Source: Saccoglossus kowalevskii (taxonomy: Eukaryota; Hemichordata; Enteropneusta; Harrimaniidae). From it: DNA of 44,807 nt. Positions within the stretch are counted from its first letter, which is position 1. Every line of letters begins with the position of its first letter. This document shows, piece after piece, positions 1-11,500 of the stretch. The position numbers were made by a program, and so were the translations under genes. The stretch is from assembly GCF_000003605.2 (NCBI RefSeq), contig NW_003105121.1, forward strand, positions 1 through 44,807. The letters run 5' to 3'. A model generated the notes under the pieces. It was not told the DNA's origin. It saw nothing but the letters and a program-made list of their open reading frames with translations, and made no database searches.

Positions 1-2222
1 ATACCTTGGTCCTTTGGTGCCCTACCTTGGCCCTTTGTTGCCCTACCTTGGCCCTTTGTTGCCATACCTTGGCACTTTGTTGCCCTACCTTGGTCCTTTG
101 GTGCCCTACCTTGGCTCTTTGTTGCCCTACATTGGTCCTTTGTTGCCCTACCTTGGCCCTTTGTTGCCATACCTTGACACTTTGTTGCCCTACCTTGGCC
201 CTTTGTTGCCATACCTTGACACTTTGTTGCCCACCCTGGCTCTTTGTTGCCCTACCTTGGCCCTTTGTTGCCCTACATTGGCTCTTTGTTGCCCTACCTT
301 GGCTCTTTGTTGCCCTACCTTGGCTCTTTGTTGCCCTACCTTGGCCCCTTGTTGCCATACCTTGGTCCTTTGTTGCCATACCTTGGTCCTTTGTTGCCCT
401 ACCTTGGCCCCTTGTTGCCATACCTTGGTCCTTTGTTGCCATACCTTGGCCCTTTGTTGCCATACCTTGGTCTTTTGGTGCCCTACCTTGGTCCTTTGTT
501 GCCTTACCTTGGCTCTTTGTTGCCCTACCTTGGCCCTTTGTTGCCATACCTTGGCCCTTTGTTGCCCTACCTTGGCTCTTTGTTGCCCTACCTTGGCCCT
601 TTGTTGCCATACCTTGGTCCTTTGTTGCCCTACCTTGGCCCTTTGTTGCCCTACCTTGGCCCCTTGTTGACATACCTTGGTCTTTTGTTGCCTTACCTTG
701 GCTCTTTGTTGCCCTACCTTGGCCCTTTGTTGCCATACCTTGGCCCTTTGGTGCCCTACCTTGGCTCTTTGTTGCCCTACCTTGGCCCTTTGTTGCCATA
801 CCTTGGTCCTTTGGTGCCCTACCTTGGCCCTTTGTTGCCCTACCTTGGCCCTTTGTTGCCATACCTTGGCACTTTGTTGCCCTACCTTGGTCCTTTGGTG
901 CCCTACCTTGGCTCTTTGTTGCCCTACATTGGCCCTTTGTTGCCCTACCTTGGCCCTTTGTTGCCATACCTTGACACTTTGTTGCCCTACCTTGGCCCTT
1001 TGTTGCCATACCTTGACACTTTGTTGCCCACCCTGGCTCTTTGTTGCCCTACCTTGGCCCTTTGTTGCCCTACATTGGCTCTTTGTTGCCCTACCTTGGC
1101 TCTTTGTTGCCCTACCTTGGCTCTTTGTTGCCCTACATTGGCCCTTTGTTGCCCTACCTTGGCCTTTTGTTGCCATACCTTGACACTTTGTTGCCCTACC
1201 TTGGCCCTTTGTTGCCATACCTTGACACTTTGTTGCCCACCCTGGCTCTTTGTTGCCCTACCTTGGCCCTTTGTTGCCCTACATTGGCTCTTTGTTGCCC
1301 TACCTTGGCTCTTTGTTGCCCTACCTTGGCTCTTTGTTGCCCTACCTTGGCCCTTTGTTGCCCTACCTTGGCCCTTTGTTGCCATACCTTGACACTTTGT
1401 TGCCCACCTTGGCCCTTTGTTGCCCTACCTTAGCCCTTTGTTGCCATACTTTGGCACTTTGTTGCCCTACCTTGGCTCTTTGTTGCCCTACCTTGGCCCT
1501 TTGTTGCCATACCTTGACACTTTGTTGCCCTACCTTGGCTCTCTGTTGCCCTACCTTGGCTCTTTGTTGCCCTACCTTGGCCCTTTGTTGCCCTACCTTG
1601 GCCCTTTGTTGCCATACCTTGACACTTTGTTGCCCACCTTGGCTCTTTGTTGCCCTACCTTGGCCCTTTGTTGCCCTACCTTGGCCCTTTGTTGCCATAC
1701 CTTGACACTTTGTTGCCCACCTTGGCTCTTTGTTGCCCTACCTTGGCACTTTGTTGCCCTACCTTGGCCCTTTGTTGCCCTACCTTGGCTCTTTGTTGCC
1801 CTACCTTGGCCCTTTGTTGCCATACCTTGGTCTTTGTTGCCCTACCTTGGTCCTTTGTTGCCCTACCTTGGCTCTTTGTTGCCCTACCTTGGTCCTTTGT
1901 TGCCTTACCTTGGCTCTTTGCTGCCCTACCTTGGCCCTTTGTTGCCCTACATTGGCCCTTTGTTGCCCTACCTTGGCACTTTGTTGCCCTACCTTGGTCC
2001 TTTGGTGCCCTACCTTGGATCTTTGTTGCCCTACATTTGCTCTTTGTTGCCATACCTTGGCTCTTTGTTGCCATACCTTGATCCTTTGTTGCCCTACCTT
2101 GGCCCTTTGTTGCCCTACCTTGGCCCTTTGTTGCCATACCTTGACACTTTGTTGCCCACCTTGGCTCTTTGTTGCCCTACCTTGGCCCTTTGTTGCCCTA
2201 CCTTGGCTCTTTGTTGCCCTGT
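1..2222. repeat. 21-bp minisatellite array, about 105 copies
   Basis: The whole stretch is a head-to-tail array of a 21-base unit close to CCCTACCTTGGCCCTTTGTTG, with recurring variants (GGTCC, GGCTC, GGCAC, CCATACC, TTGACAC). Because 21 is divisible by 3 and the unit has no stop in most frames, long ORFs run on both strands (PYLGPLL-type on +, QQRAKVG-type on -). They are products of the period, not genes. Occasional 20-base units (TTGCCCACCCTGG) shift the register. A block with TTGACAC units followed by the 20-base unit recurs near 160-340, 950-1125 and 1165-1340, which shows higher-order duplication. The array is cut by the window's left edge and ends at CCCTGTAAATTAAG. Confidence 0.97.
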
Positions 2223-2927
2223 AAATTAAGGGTTAATGCGAAGCTACAGAATTGTGCCTGATTGACTACCCAGCCCAAACAGTTAGACCAATCAGAGAGC
2301 AGTTTGGTTGTTCGACGAATCAGATTTTGTCTTCTATATATAGTTAAACTCAACTGTAAATTTAGAGAATTAGTTAGAATAAGTCTATTTAAAAAAGGAG
2401 GCCGCCACCAATAACACTGTCGGGTCATATAAGAAGAAACATTTGAATATTTGAGATGTTGAAAATATTGTCATCATAAACAATGTTATCCACGACCTGA
2501 TTGAATTCAATGTGTTGTAACATAATATTAGTTGAACAATACCGTCTTTATATTGGATAAGCGACACTCAATCGCCCTGCCAATTTTGTCTTTATTTTTA
2601 ATATTGAATAATATCACTAGTTGACTAACACTTTTCTAATATGATCATCCTACAAAACGTGCATCGGAATGTAATTGAATAATTCAATAACTTAAATTAA
2701 GTTAAATGAACAGAGAATTCCTAATGAGTGACCCTCCAATATCAGAGAACAGTAGTACTTATTTGTTTTGAGAGTATAAATACCTCATATATCCTGCCAA
2801 ATTTGAGGCTTGGAGAATAAGAAATGGCGCCCATGTACATGCGGCTTCGTAACACCACATATTTTACCCGATATCATAAACTACCAGAATATATAACACA
2901 TATTATGTAAAACCACCAGGATATTGA
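2223..2927. other. Noncoding, between minisatellite and methyltransferase exon
   Basis: AT-rich sequence with no convincing coding exon. If the upstream exons of the following gene lie before the array, this stretch and the minisatellite would be intron, but the window does not show that. Confidence 0.5.
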
Positions 2928-3737
2928 GGTGTGACATATTTGGTAATTATCAGTCGTGAAGTCAAAAGTTCAACCGTTGGCATAGAGCAATCCGATTACT
3001 GTAATTTATATTACTTATTACGGAGTTATGTTAATTATAATACCGAATTGCCGATATACACATGTGACATATTGAAATACATGACACTATTTCTACACAG
3101 AATTGGCTTCCCAGATCACAAACATGCAGACCGCATCTGGTTTTATAGTTTGGGACTCTGGTATGAAGACGTGGATGACCAGGTTGTCTTTAATAAGGAT
3201 AATGTCACCGCTGAACACTGGAAATGCAGAACACTAGAAACAATTATGGAGATGTTAGGCCATAGCAAGGTATGTTATAGTATGTCATTTCAGTGGTGAT
3301 GAAGGTGGTAATCCTATTAATGCTGGTGGTATGTTTATGTTAGTGGTGTTATTGATTGAGAAGTTTGTTGAAACCCGATGTCAGCACATTAATGATACCC
3401 ATTTTTTCAGAAACCAATCGATGTCCTCAAGTTTGATATAGACAACAATGAACATTTGATATTTCATCAATTAATAATGAGCGGCGTGCTGAAATATGTG
3501 AAGCAGTTGGACTTTGGAGTGCATCTTGATATCATACCCCGAGAAAGAAAAGATTTAATTCTAGGTGTCTATAGATATATGAAAACAGCTTTTGACGAGT
3601 TCGGATTTAAACTCTGGTTTTCTAATGAGAATACATATGAGGCCGAGGTCCAAAACTTCGGACGCCATGCTGGTGGAAGACGCCACAATGTTATGGAAAT
3701 GTCATGGGTCAATACAAATTATTTGAATCTTGAGTAA
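2928..3737 (+). CDS. METTL24-like methyltransferase (Methyltransf_21), 3' two exons
   Basis: Two exons read through a canonical intron. The upstream exon is open from 2928 (a likely acceptor AG gives a start near 2954) to 3269, followed by GTATGT. The last exon runs 3411-3737 after a TTTTTTCAG acceptor. The joined protein carries the C-terminal half of the Methyltransf_21/METTL24 family: FYSLGLW, then RTLETIMEMLGH, IDVLKFDIDNNE (family IDVLKxDIExxE), SGVLKYVKQLDF and VHLD, ending NTNYLNLE. The SAM-binding N-terminal part is not in the window and no eukaryotic start is visible, so this is a partial gene. The aspartate block reads IYTCDI instead of the usual VYxFDP, so activity is uncertain. 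Family members are predicted, mostly uncharacterised methyltransferases, often membrane-anchored. A possible AATAAA lies near 4206. Confidence 0.75.
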
Positions 3738-5390
3738 AAATGACGATTTTTGAGACTCTTTGGTCATTTTTTGTAATTTATACCAAGTGTACAATCTGAA
3801 AAGATCTGTTTACATTTTAAAGTTCTAATTTGGCAAGACCAATGCTTCCTGTCATTAACATATTTATTTAACTTTTTGGAAAACACACAATTGCAAATTA
3901 TAGCCATAATTTAGCATGTATATTTATGGAAGATGTTTTCATAAGCAAGGTTGAACAATAACATTTGAAATCAAACAAATTAAAAAGATTTCTTCGTTAG
4001 TTTTTTAATTTGCATTGAATCAATTTATCTCACTTTAGAATGACACTTACGTAGAGTACCGAGATTTTTAAGTAGTTTGTAAAATGATTGCGATATCGCA
4101 TATTGCATATTGTACTATCGTTATTTTGTGGATCACAATCTGGTGCAATCGTATTATAACTTTATTTGACTGTTATTTTATGAAAATGATTGTTTCAAAC
4201 AAACCAATAAACATGGAAACATTCATTGAATTATATTTAATGTTATGTGCATGTTGGGATATATACACATATAAATAACTAAATAACTGTGCTATAGTCT
4301 TTCACAAATATCCATATAGGGGTGCAACGTTTATAATTTGTTTTTCCAAATGTGTTGCATAATTATTTATTTGAACAAATGCCACCACCTTTCGTGTTAT
4401 TTTAAGAGTTATGTTTTTTTTTAGAAAACAATACAATTACAAAACATGAAACTATTTCCACGGTAATATATTATTTCATACATAATAACAAATTGTCATC
4501 TTCTTTTGGGGATATGATGATTCCTTTTCCTATAGGAACCAGTGAAAAATGTCTCAAAATCGCCATTTTCATGGGCGTGTGAACAATTTCCTTTGCGAAA
4601 AGTTGTGAGCATATATTTTATGTAGGTTTTCTGAACAACAAAATATACAATAAAACCACACAGTTCTAAAAACAGTCAAATACATGAAGTATAAACATTA
4701 AACCAATATCAGAACCCGCGATAGAAATTCAATGGGTCTATATTACCCAAAGACATTTCTATCCAAATTTAAAGAACTGTACGTGCGATCATATACGATT
4801 TTTATAAGATTTAGTTTCCAATTTTCGTTGTAAGAATATTATAGTATGTTAATTTACAATTTTTGAGTAATTGTTTTCATACATGCATATACTGAATTGA
4901 AATATTGTGCAAATATAATCTAAATAATAAATCAAAACAAAATATGGCATCCTCTATTTGCTGTATAATTGGGAATATTTCACTGATTTGCTGATATTGC
5001 ATAATATTGATATTACATTATTGTTGCTTCATCTTATAATTAATTGTGCTATAAGCGATGCCTCATTATTAGTTTTTTTTTATTCTTGGTTCCCATTTTT
5101 GTCATGAATATAAGTAATCTACAGGCAAACCATTCAATATGACTTTCACCATAAGATTATTATAAGAACAAACTTAATCTTTCGTACCGTGTTTTAAAAC
5201 TTATAAGAAGTTTGCCAACTCATAATAAGTTTTAGTTTCCCGATATTTCCTGTGAGAAATATATATGAAACATAACTAACAACTCTTCTCAGTGTCTTAC
5301 ATGGTTATATTTCTTAAAAGAAATTCATAAGAAATCTACCATCTCATAAGATTCTTATAAAAATACAAATATCTACAAGAAACATATGAG
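3738..5390. other. AT-rich noncoding region
   Basis: No gene is supported; the short ORFs here have no recognisable domain. A short imperfect inverted repeat lies at about 3736-3760 and 4545-4572 (TGACGATTTTTGAGAC against the complement of GTCTCAAAATCGCCA). It could mark the ends of an old DNA element of about 830 bp. Confidence 0.5.
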
Positions 5391-5394
5391 AAAA

Positions 5395-5660
5395 TGGGGT
5401 CAGTGTTCTGTATTGTATACAAACAACCAAATAATGGAAAAATTGAAGATGTCTGCCCCATATTCAAAATTGGGAGGTGATAACTACTTTTCAACATGAG
5501 ATTTAGCAGGCAGGTACTGGCAGGAGGAGTTAGATGGAGGGCAAGCATTTGGACCCCAAAAAAGTCCATATAGGTTATGCCATTTGGGTTTATTAATGTC
5601 CCATTGTTTTTTTAAAGACTGTCGGAAAGATTCAGTCAGTTCTGCATGCGAAGATATTTC
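5395..5660 (+). mobile_element. Ty3/gypsy-like reverse transcriptase fossil
   Basis: The plus strand carries decayed matches to the Ty3/gypsy reverse transcriptase palm, including the block ending in VMPFGFIN (family VMPFGLxNAP) followed by a residual QRL-type segment, and an upstream VYKQPN-type block. It is a short, clearly broken, old fragment with several breaks. No LTR, integrase or gag is recognisable beside it. Confidence 0.55.
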
Positions 5661-6690
5661 TAGCGAACAATTCTAAATTATCTGAAATGATTCACCCTAT
5701 TTACCTTTCAACTCGGATTCTGCTGACATAACCCTTACCCAACAGAATTGTAATATTTGTTTTCTGATCAGGAAACCATATTACCCTAGTCCCTCTATAG
5801 AGGGCTGAGCCATGAATGGAGGGAGACAAAACCCGCGCTCAGCTGCGGATTAGCATATTTTTAAGATGGTTTACTTGAAAGTTAAAAACACACCAGTGAA
5901 AAAATCTGTGATCGATTAAGCAAATTAAAAAAAATGTATCATCAACAATCTTAACAAGAACGTTGTACATCCACTGGTTGTTACATGTGTGAGCGAAAAC
6001 TGGCATATTTTCTCATTTCGACGAAAATTGCTGTTGGGGTCGCCCTTCATGCTAATTCTTGTTAATAAAATGGCGCAAAAGTAGATTTCTCGCCAATGAA
6101 GCGACCGACGAGAATTTGTATTCCCGCCAATTAAGTGACGGTGATTTGTATTCTTGCCGTTAGTGACGTTTGTGACGGCAATGAAATGCAAAGTCAATCA
6201 TAGCGTCTTCACCATGTAATCAGCATGTTGTACCACAAACATTTTGAAAAGAATGGAAGACTGCTGACGTCATGCACATGGGCGATATCCGACAAATAAT
6301 GGATATTGTCGGGCAATATGCAGTGGCGGCGGCACAAGGGGGGGGGGTCCGCCCCGAAAATAACACATGTGTATATGGGCACTGGTCGCTTATTGGTTCT
6401 CACATAGAAATCAGAAATGTGGCGAGCTACACAAACTTATTATTTTGCACTCAAGGTAATAATGTGGAAGATCACTGTTTCTGATTATACTGGGACGAAG
6501 CTATGTTATAGAACGTTTTATAACACATCACTCGTTAATACTGTACAGTAATTGGTCAAAACAGGATTACGTGTTATCGGCTAAATTACCATATAATAGT
6601 AGCGCCAGCGAAATTACTAGCTCCCTAGGGAGACTAGTGCATCAACTAGTGCCAAGGGATGACGTCACTCGTCACCTGATCGTGTGATTT
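5661..6690. other. Noncoding; short tandem repeat and poly-G tract
   Basis: No gene is supported. Around 6090-6180 there are about three degenerate copies of a 30-34 base unit (TTCTCGCCAATGAAG / TTCCCGCCAATTAAG / TTCTTGCCGTTAG). A G10 run lies near 6341-6350. A consensus CRE-like TGACGTCA is at 6660-6667, just before the ATG of the following gene remnant. Confidence 0.5.
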
Positions 6691-6695
6691 CCAAT

Positions 6696-6925
6696 ATGAC
6701 GTCCGCTAGTTCGGTCGCTGATATCGATGGTCCGCCTTAAAAAACTGGACGATTTAGCTTCAGTTCAGAAGAAGAACTTAACACACTAGTAGAAAATAAA
6801 GATGCACCGAAGACGAAGGACGCAATCAGGTTTTCTAGAAGCGTCTTTACATCGTTTTGTGAAGAAATCGGGACACCGCTAGCAGAAGTCGAGAAGAAGA
6901 CGTGGAGTGTGTTTACTATTAATGG
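6696..6925 (+). pseudogene. ZMYM/QRICH1/KIAA1958-like (Crypton-related) N-terminal exon remnant
   Basis: From ATG 6696 the frame reads MTSASSVADIDGPP, then an in-frame TAA at 6738, then continues open with KTGRFSFSSEEELNTLV, KTKDAIRFSRSVFTSFCEE and TPLAEVEKKTW. The spacing and the pattern TKxAxxxxxxVFxxFCEE are like the N-terminal region of the many invertebrate ZMYM2/QRICH1/KIAA1958-type genes derived from Crypton tyrosine recombinases. The family's next expected segment (LLxxFYxExR) is absent; similarity ends near 6905, shortly before a foldback palindrome. The stop and missing continuation suggest a dead copy or exon relic. A sequencing error at the stop is possible. The family call is from memory and moderate. 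Confidence 0.45.
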
Positions 6926-6966
6926 TACAGTAGGGACGTGTAATGTGTTACAAAACACATACTAGT

Positions 6967-7115
6967 ATTGCATGGCCTAATTCGGGCACTAGTATACCGA
7001 GGAGTTGTGGGGTACCAACAATCATACCTGCTATTTCACGAGATCGCAGGTACCCCACAACCCCGAGGGGAACATAGACGTATACTAGTGCCCGAATTAG
7101 GGCACGACTTGCAAT
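6967..7115. repeat. Large foldback palindrome
   Basis: Left arm 6967-7016 and right arm 7049-7115 are reverse complements, sharing blocks such as CCTAATTCGGGCACTAGTAT and TTGTGGGGTACC. The right arm carries about 17 extra bases in the middle. The 32-base centre contains a nested ACCTGC/GCAGGT pair. This could be a small foldback element or the head-to-head end of one. Confidence 0.85.
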
Positions 7116-7189
7116 AATTAACGCCGTTGACTTCTTCGATACCTTCCAGTCACCTAAAAATACCCAATTAAAGCTTTGCAACGTCTCAG

Positions 7190-7270
7190 TTTGTACTCTG
7201 CACAACAGTCAAAGTCGCCATCTTTGTTTATATGATTCCCATATCTTGTATAACGACAGCCGCCCTTTAA
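7190..7270. mobile_element. Solo right end of TTAA-flanked MITE family
   Basis: The sequence ending GACAGCCGCCCT followed by TTAA (7267-7270) matches the right terminus of the complete MITE at 8148-8272. No matching left end (TTAA AGGGCGG) is found upstream, so this is a truncated copy or solo end. The left limit is approximate. Confidence 0.45.
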
Positions 7271-7867
7271 AGAGTGCGTTGACCAACTATAATATTTGTG
7301 TGTCAGTGTGTATCGTTCTCTCTACGAATGTATAAACTATCAAGTCGTACATGTCTTCTCTTAAGTTGCTTTTCCTTTTAAAATAAACCGATTTAGAAGT
7401 TTTGAAGTTCGTCTTCTTGAACAATAAATCCAGACGATGTAGGCACATATGGATAGATCCGTGCATCCGTTATTCCACACTAAACGACTAAGTGGTAGTA
7501 AACATGTGCTTGTTTCTCCCGGAAATCGGGTGAACTAACAGAGTGCTGTATTCCGCTGTGCACGACGAGGCGTGACAACTTAATGTTCCCGTTTCGACCA
7601 TGAATGAATCACCTGATACGTTTCAGTTGCTATCCATATACTTTTAATTATCAAGGAAAACGACAAATAACTACAGAACAAAAAGTTCTACTTTCTATTG
7701 AGCTGTTCATTTTATAAAGTTATCTGGCTCCAATGTATACCATGCTTTGTAATACCAGATATTCGTGAATATTTTCAACCAACACCAAAAAGTCTGTGTA
7801 AATTTTGCGCTTAAACGACAAAAACCGATTTGTAAATTTGTAAATGCGTTTCTCCAATTTCCAGTGT
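7271..7867. other. Region 3' of vitellogenin, presumed 3' UTR and flank
   Basis: Lies immediately downstream of the vitellogenin stop on the minus strand. No further exon is needed. The nearest minus-strand poly(A)-signal variant is ATTAAA near 7643-7648; no AATAAA is evident closer to the stop. Confidence 0.35.
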
Positions 7868-8522
7868 CTAGTATGGTGAGTATGGGGACAGGTTTATACA
7901 GCGATCACAGTCACAGGAAACATCGACTAGTGTTGACTTCACCGTATCTATGGTTTTTGTAGATAGATTGATACTTTCCAATCTGTCGGATTTGATGTCT
8001 TCCTCAAGGTGAATAGTTGACGTCAAACCTGTGTGACAATGAAACATATTTTTATTAGTAATGGTATTTAATAACAATTAGTAACTTCCCACTGAATATC
8101 AAAATTATAAAACTGTAGTCAATAAGCACTCGAAATTTGGATGTTAAAGGGCGGTTGTCGTCGCGCAGCGCGTGTTCGAATTTCATGTAAATAAACAATG
8201 TGTTTTACACGCGTTGTATACGTCGCTATGAGTCCCATATCGAACAGAACACGGCGCGAAGACTGCCGCCCTTTAAACTACTTCAACCACGTAGTGGGTC
8301 AGAAAAAAGGGACACCCAGATAAAACACACGAATGTATAATGAATCATTGGAGTAGAAACTCTTACCTTTTGGCATGCAGTGGAATCCGACGTCTACAGG
8401 AACCTGTTCGACGCTGACGCATCCACGTAGACATTTAGTAACTGGGACAGTGCTGAAACATTTTCTCTCTTCTCCGCCAAGATATTCGTTGCGGATTGCG
8501 TACTGTGAACTCAGCTGGCAAG
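7868..8522 (-). other. Vitellogenin exons 29-30: cysteine-rich C-terminal tail
   Basis: Exons 8367-8522 and 7868-8028 encode residues 1488-1592 and the TAG stop. Cysteines occur in ACQL, RKCFS, TKCLRGCVS, FHCMP and a terminal CDCDRC cluster. This fits the disulfide-rich tail that follows VWD in vitellogenins. The intron between the two exons holds a MITE. Confidence 0.85.
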
Positions 8523-11500
8523 CTGCAATAAACGAATGAATCACCAGTTATCATATTGGTCCACTAATTAGTAACATTGTTTAATGTACAAAGTCAGTTA
8601 CGTTGCTGGTATTAAGCTTTTAGGTCAAATTGATTCAAATTGAGGATTATATGTCATTCTGAGTCATTATGAATTCGTGCCACCAGGTTACCGCAAATGG
8701 AAAAAATGGGTTTCAGAGCATTTTTTTAAGATACAAGAGATCGAAATGTCATGGAAAATGAAATTTGTGCACTGTTTTCTATGGCAAGAGTATTTCTTTA
8801 TATCTCAAACTCAATGACATGGGAAGAAAAGTAAGATTTCATTATAGATACAAATCCTAATAATGTGAAAATATTTCAAAAAAATTGCATACAATTAATT
8901 TTCCATTATATGCAATGGTGAGTTCTCCTCCATAATGCATTGTCCGTGTGTACAGTAACATGTTCCATAGTGCACAATTAATGCTTACACTGTCTGAGTA
9001 TGTTATTCTGTTATCTCGTCATAGGAAATCATCTCGTGTGTTCTATATAACTTACAATAAATGTAAAAAGAATGAACTATCAAAACAAAAATAATACAAT
9101 ACCATCAGTGCATTTCTCTCCTCTGACAATCCATCCATGGGCAAATAGTTTAGGATCGTTGACAACCGTGTGGTCTGGAAGCATAAACTCGCCACTCTGT
9201 TCATCATCGTCATTGCTACACAAACCAACTGTCTTGCCGTGGTATGTTGGCATCACAGTGGCCATCACGGTTTCACCTGTAAAAAATGAACGTCTTGTTT
9301 ATTTGAAGTTTTTTTTTTCTGTGTAACATTGTATATCAATACTCTTTATATTTAAAGAACTCGAATGAGCTTATCATTTCCATTTCTTGTATATCTGGTC
9401 AACAAAGCTTACCTGTGTAAGTAATCGTGAGACCGATTTTAGCTGTCAAAACCATTTTGTCTGCATACTTCTGGATTTCAAGGATGTCGGGGATGGTGTA
9501 CATATTCGCTTTATCAAATTTGATCGCCTTGTCCTGTACCTTCACCGCCATATTAGGCATCAATTCAATTTTCCTAAAAAAATGTTGGGTAATTAAAATC
9601 ACTAGTGATTGATTGCACGAAACATGTGCTGTCCGCTGATAAATTTCACTGTACGCTCCTATGATAAGCATAAGACCCGATGTTAAACAACACAGAACCC
9701 TTAGGTGTTCGTGTGAGCAATGTTATTGATGACGATGCGTAGTGGCTTACTTGTTTTGAATGAAAGCAGTGATTATCTTTTGGGGCTGGTTCTTTTTACG
9801 GTTTATCAAGACCATGAATGTCTCTTTGGCTCCATCCATAGTAAGTACATGGTGGCATTCTCCAGGCAATGCGTAATCGTATGTCACGTTGTCGTATGTA
9901 CTGTAATGATCTCCAACGACTTGGCAGGTAGCTACAACGGAAACAAATATTATACATTTTTTTTCAATTTAACATTGGATAAAAATCACACTTAAACCAC
10001 GTATATTTTCATAAAAAAATGCATGGAAATGTTATACGACCTACCCAATGGCATGTCTAGCTCTTTCAGGAAAAATGTAGTTGTATCTGCAACTACTGTC
10101 TTTACCGGGGTACCAGGAGCAGGGAGGACCGGAACAGGTATTTTCATGGGAATACCCCTTCTACGAATTGAATATGCTGGACAACGAATCTCAACATCAG
10201 CAATGTATGGTGTTCTGAAGGTGACCCTCGATTCAATTGTCCTGGGTGTGTTTTCTACGTATTTGACGTCGACGGTATTAGTGTAGTAAAGGTAAGTCAG
10301 AGCCATTCCGGATAGTCTAATAAGAAAACACAAAAATATACTCATTATTAGTGGAAGAGTTCGCATATAAAGAACAATGAGTCTCCGCATTTCTGACTTC
10401 AGCAAAGCTAAGAAAATTAATTATTTCAAGACTGTTTAGTGAAGTGAGTGATTCAAGCAAAAAAAAATTGAACACGTGGGTCACCTATTTATTTATTTTT
10501 TGAATATTTCTCCATCTGTCGACCTCTATATTTGTGGCGTGCATAGAGTCTCTCAATATTAGTTTATCGGTTAAGTTTAATTGTGTTTTGTTGAATACAA
10601 CTGTAATTGCTCACAGCAAGCCATATATGTTTGTCAATATCAGCACATCTTGCTTTAAACAATAACTTCTGTTATTGCAAACACTATATACAAGATGGAC
10701 ATCATAACAAAATGTCGTTTTTTGTATTTTTACCGTACTGAGAAATCATAGTTTGTCTGAAGTGCGAAATGTATGAAACAAATTACTGCGAAGTAAGTAA
10801 CCCACCTTTCGATAGTAACCGAAATTATCTCTGGGAGTGTATCATACGTGGTTTTCATGACAATAGCCTGGGCAGGATCGCGTTTAATCTCCCAGATGTT
10901 GTTGATTGCATGGTCACCAAGGTCAACGGTCCATTCGCCGGATGATAAAGGATCCGCTGATTTAATCAAAACACGCATCCTAAGATCCTCTGCAAAAAAA
11001 AGGAGACTAGAATGACTTGGGGTCTGACAATAGTAAATACAAATCAATAAACTACTATGGTGCTGTGACTTTACATATATAGAATGGTTTGATATGTATT
11101 TGATATTCATATTTCTCTCGGAGGATGGCAATACACACCTCTGTTGATTATCTTGCCTTTAATCTCAAGCTTCCTCTCGCTGGCAGCCCCATCATACATC
11201 ACATCGATAGCAAGACCGGAAATGGGTGCGCTTTGGCTGTCGATTGCTTGGAGTTTGATTTCAGATTGGATTTGGCCTCGAATTAGAGATTCTGGAGTCA
11301 TCGGAATGGGTTTTATATTGCTGACAGCTAGCTGTATGCTCGCTGGACTATTCTCACCTAGTGGGAAATAAACGAGTTTCAAGTTATATCATCACCAGTT
11401 GGCACCCGTGAAAGAATGAGGGATTAATTTCTAGCAAATTATTTGTTGGTTTCCCCGATCCCCGGCGTTTCGATGAGCTGTCGAACGTTTATGAGGAGAA

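Noticed and set aside
1-2222. CRISPR-like regular repeats here and at 39498-40055
   Set aside because: The units are contiguous with no unique spacers, and the DNA is eukaryotic.
6-2229. Long repetitive ORFs on both strands (up to 382 codons)
   Set aside because: They follow from a 21-base tandem unit lacking stops; several overlapping frames are equally open, which is not coding behaviour.
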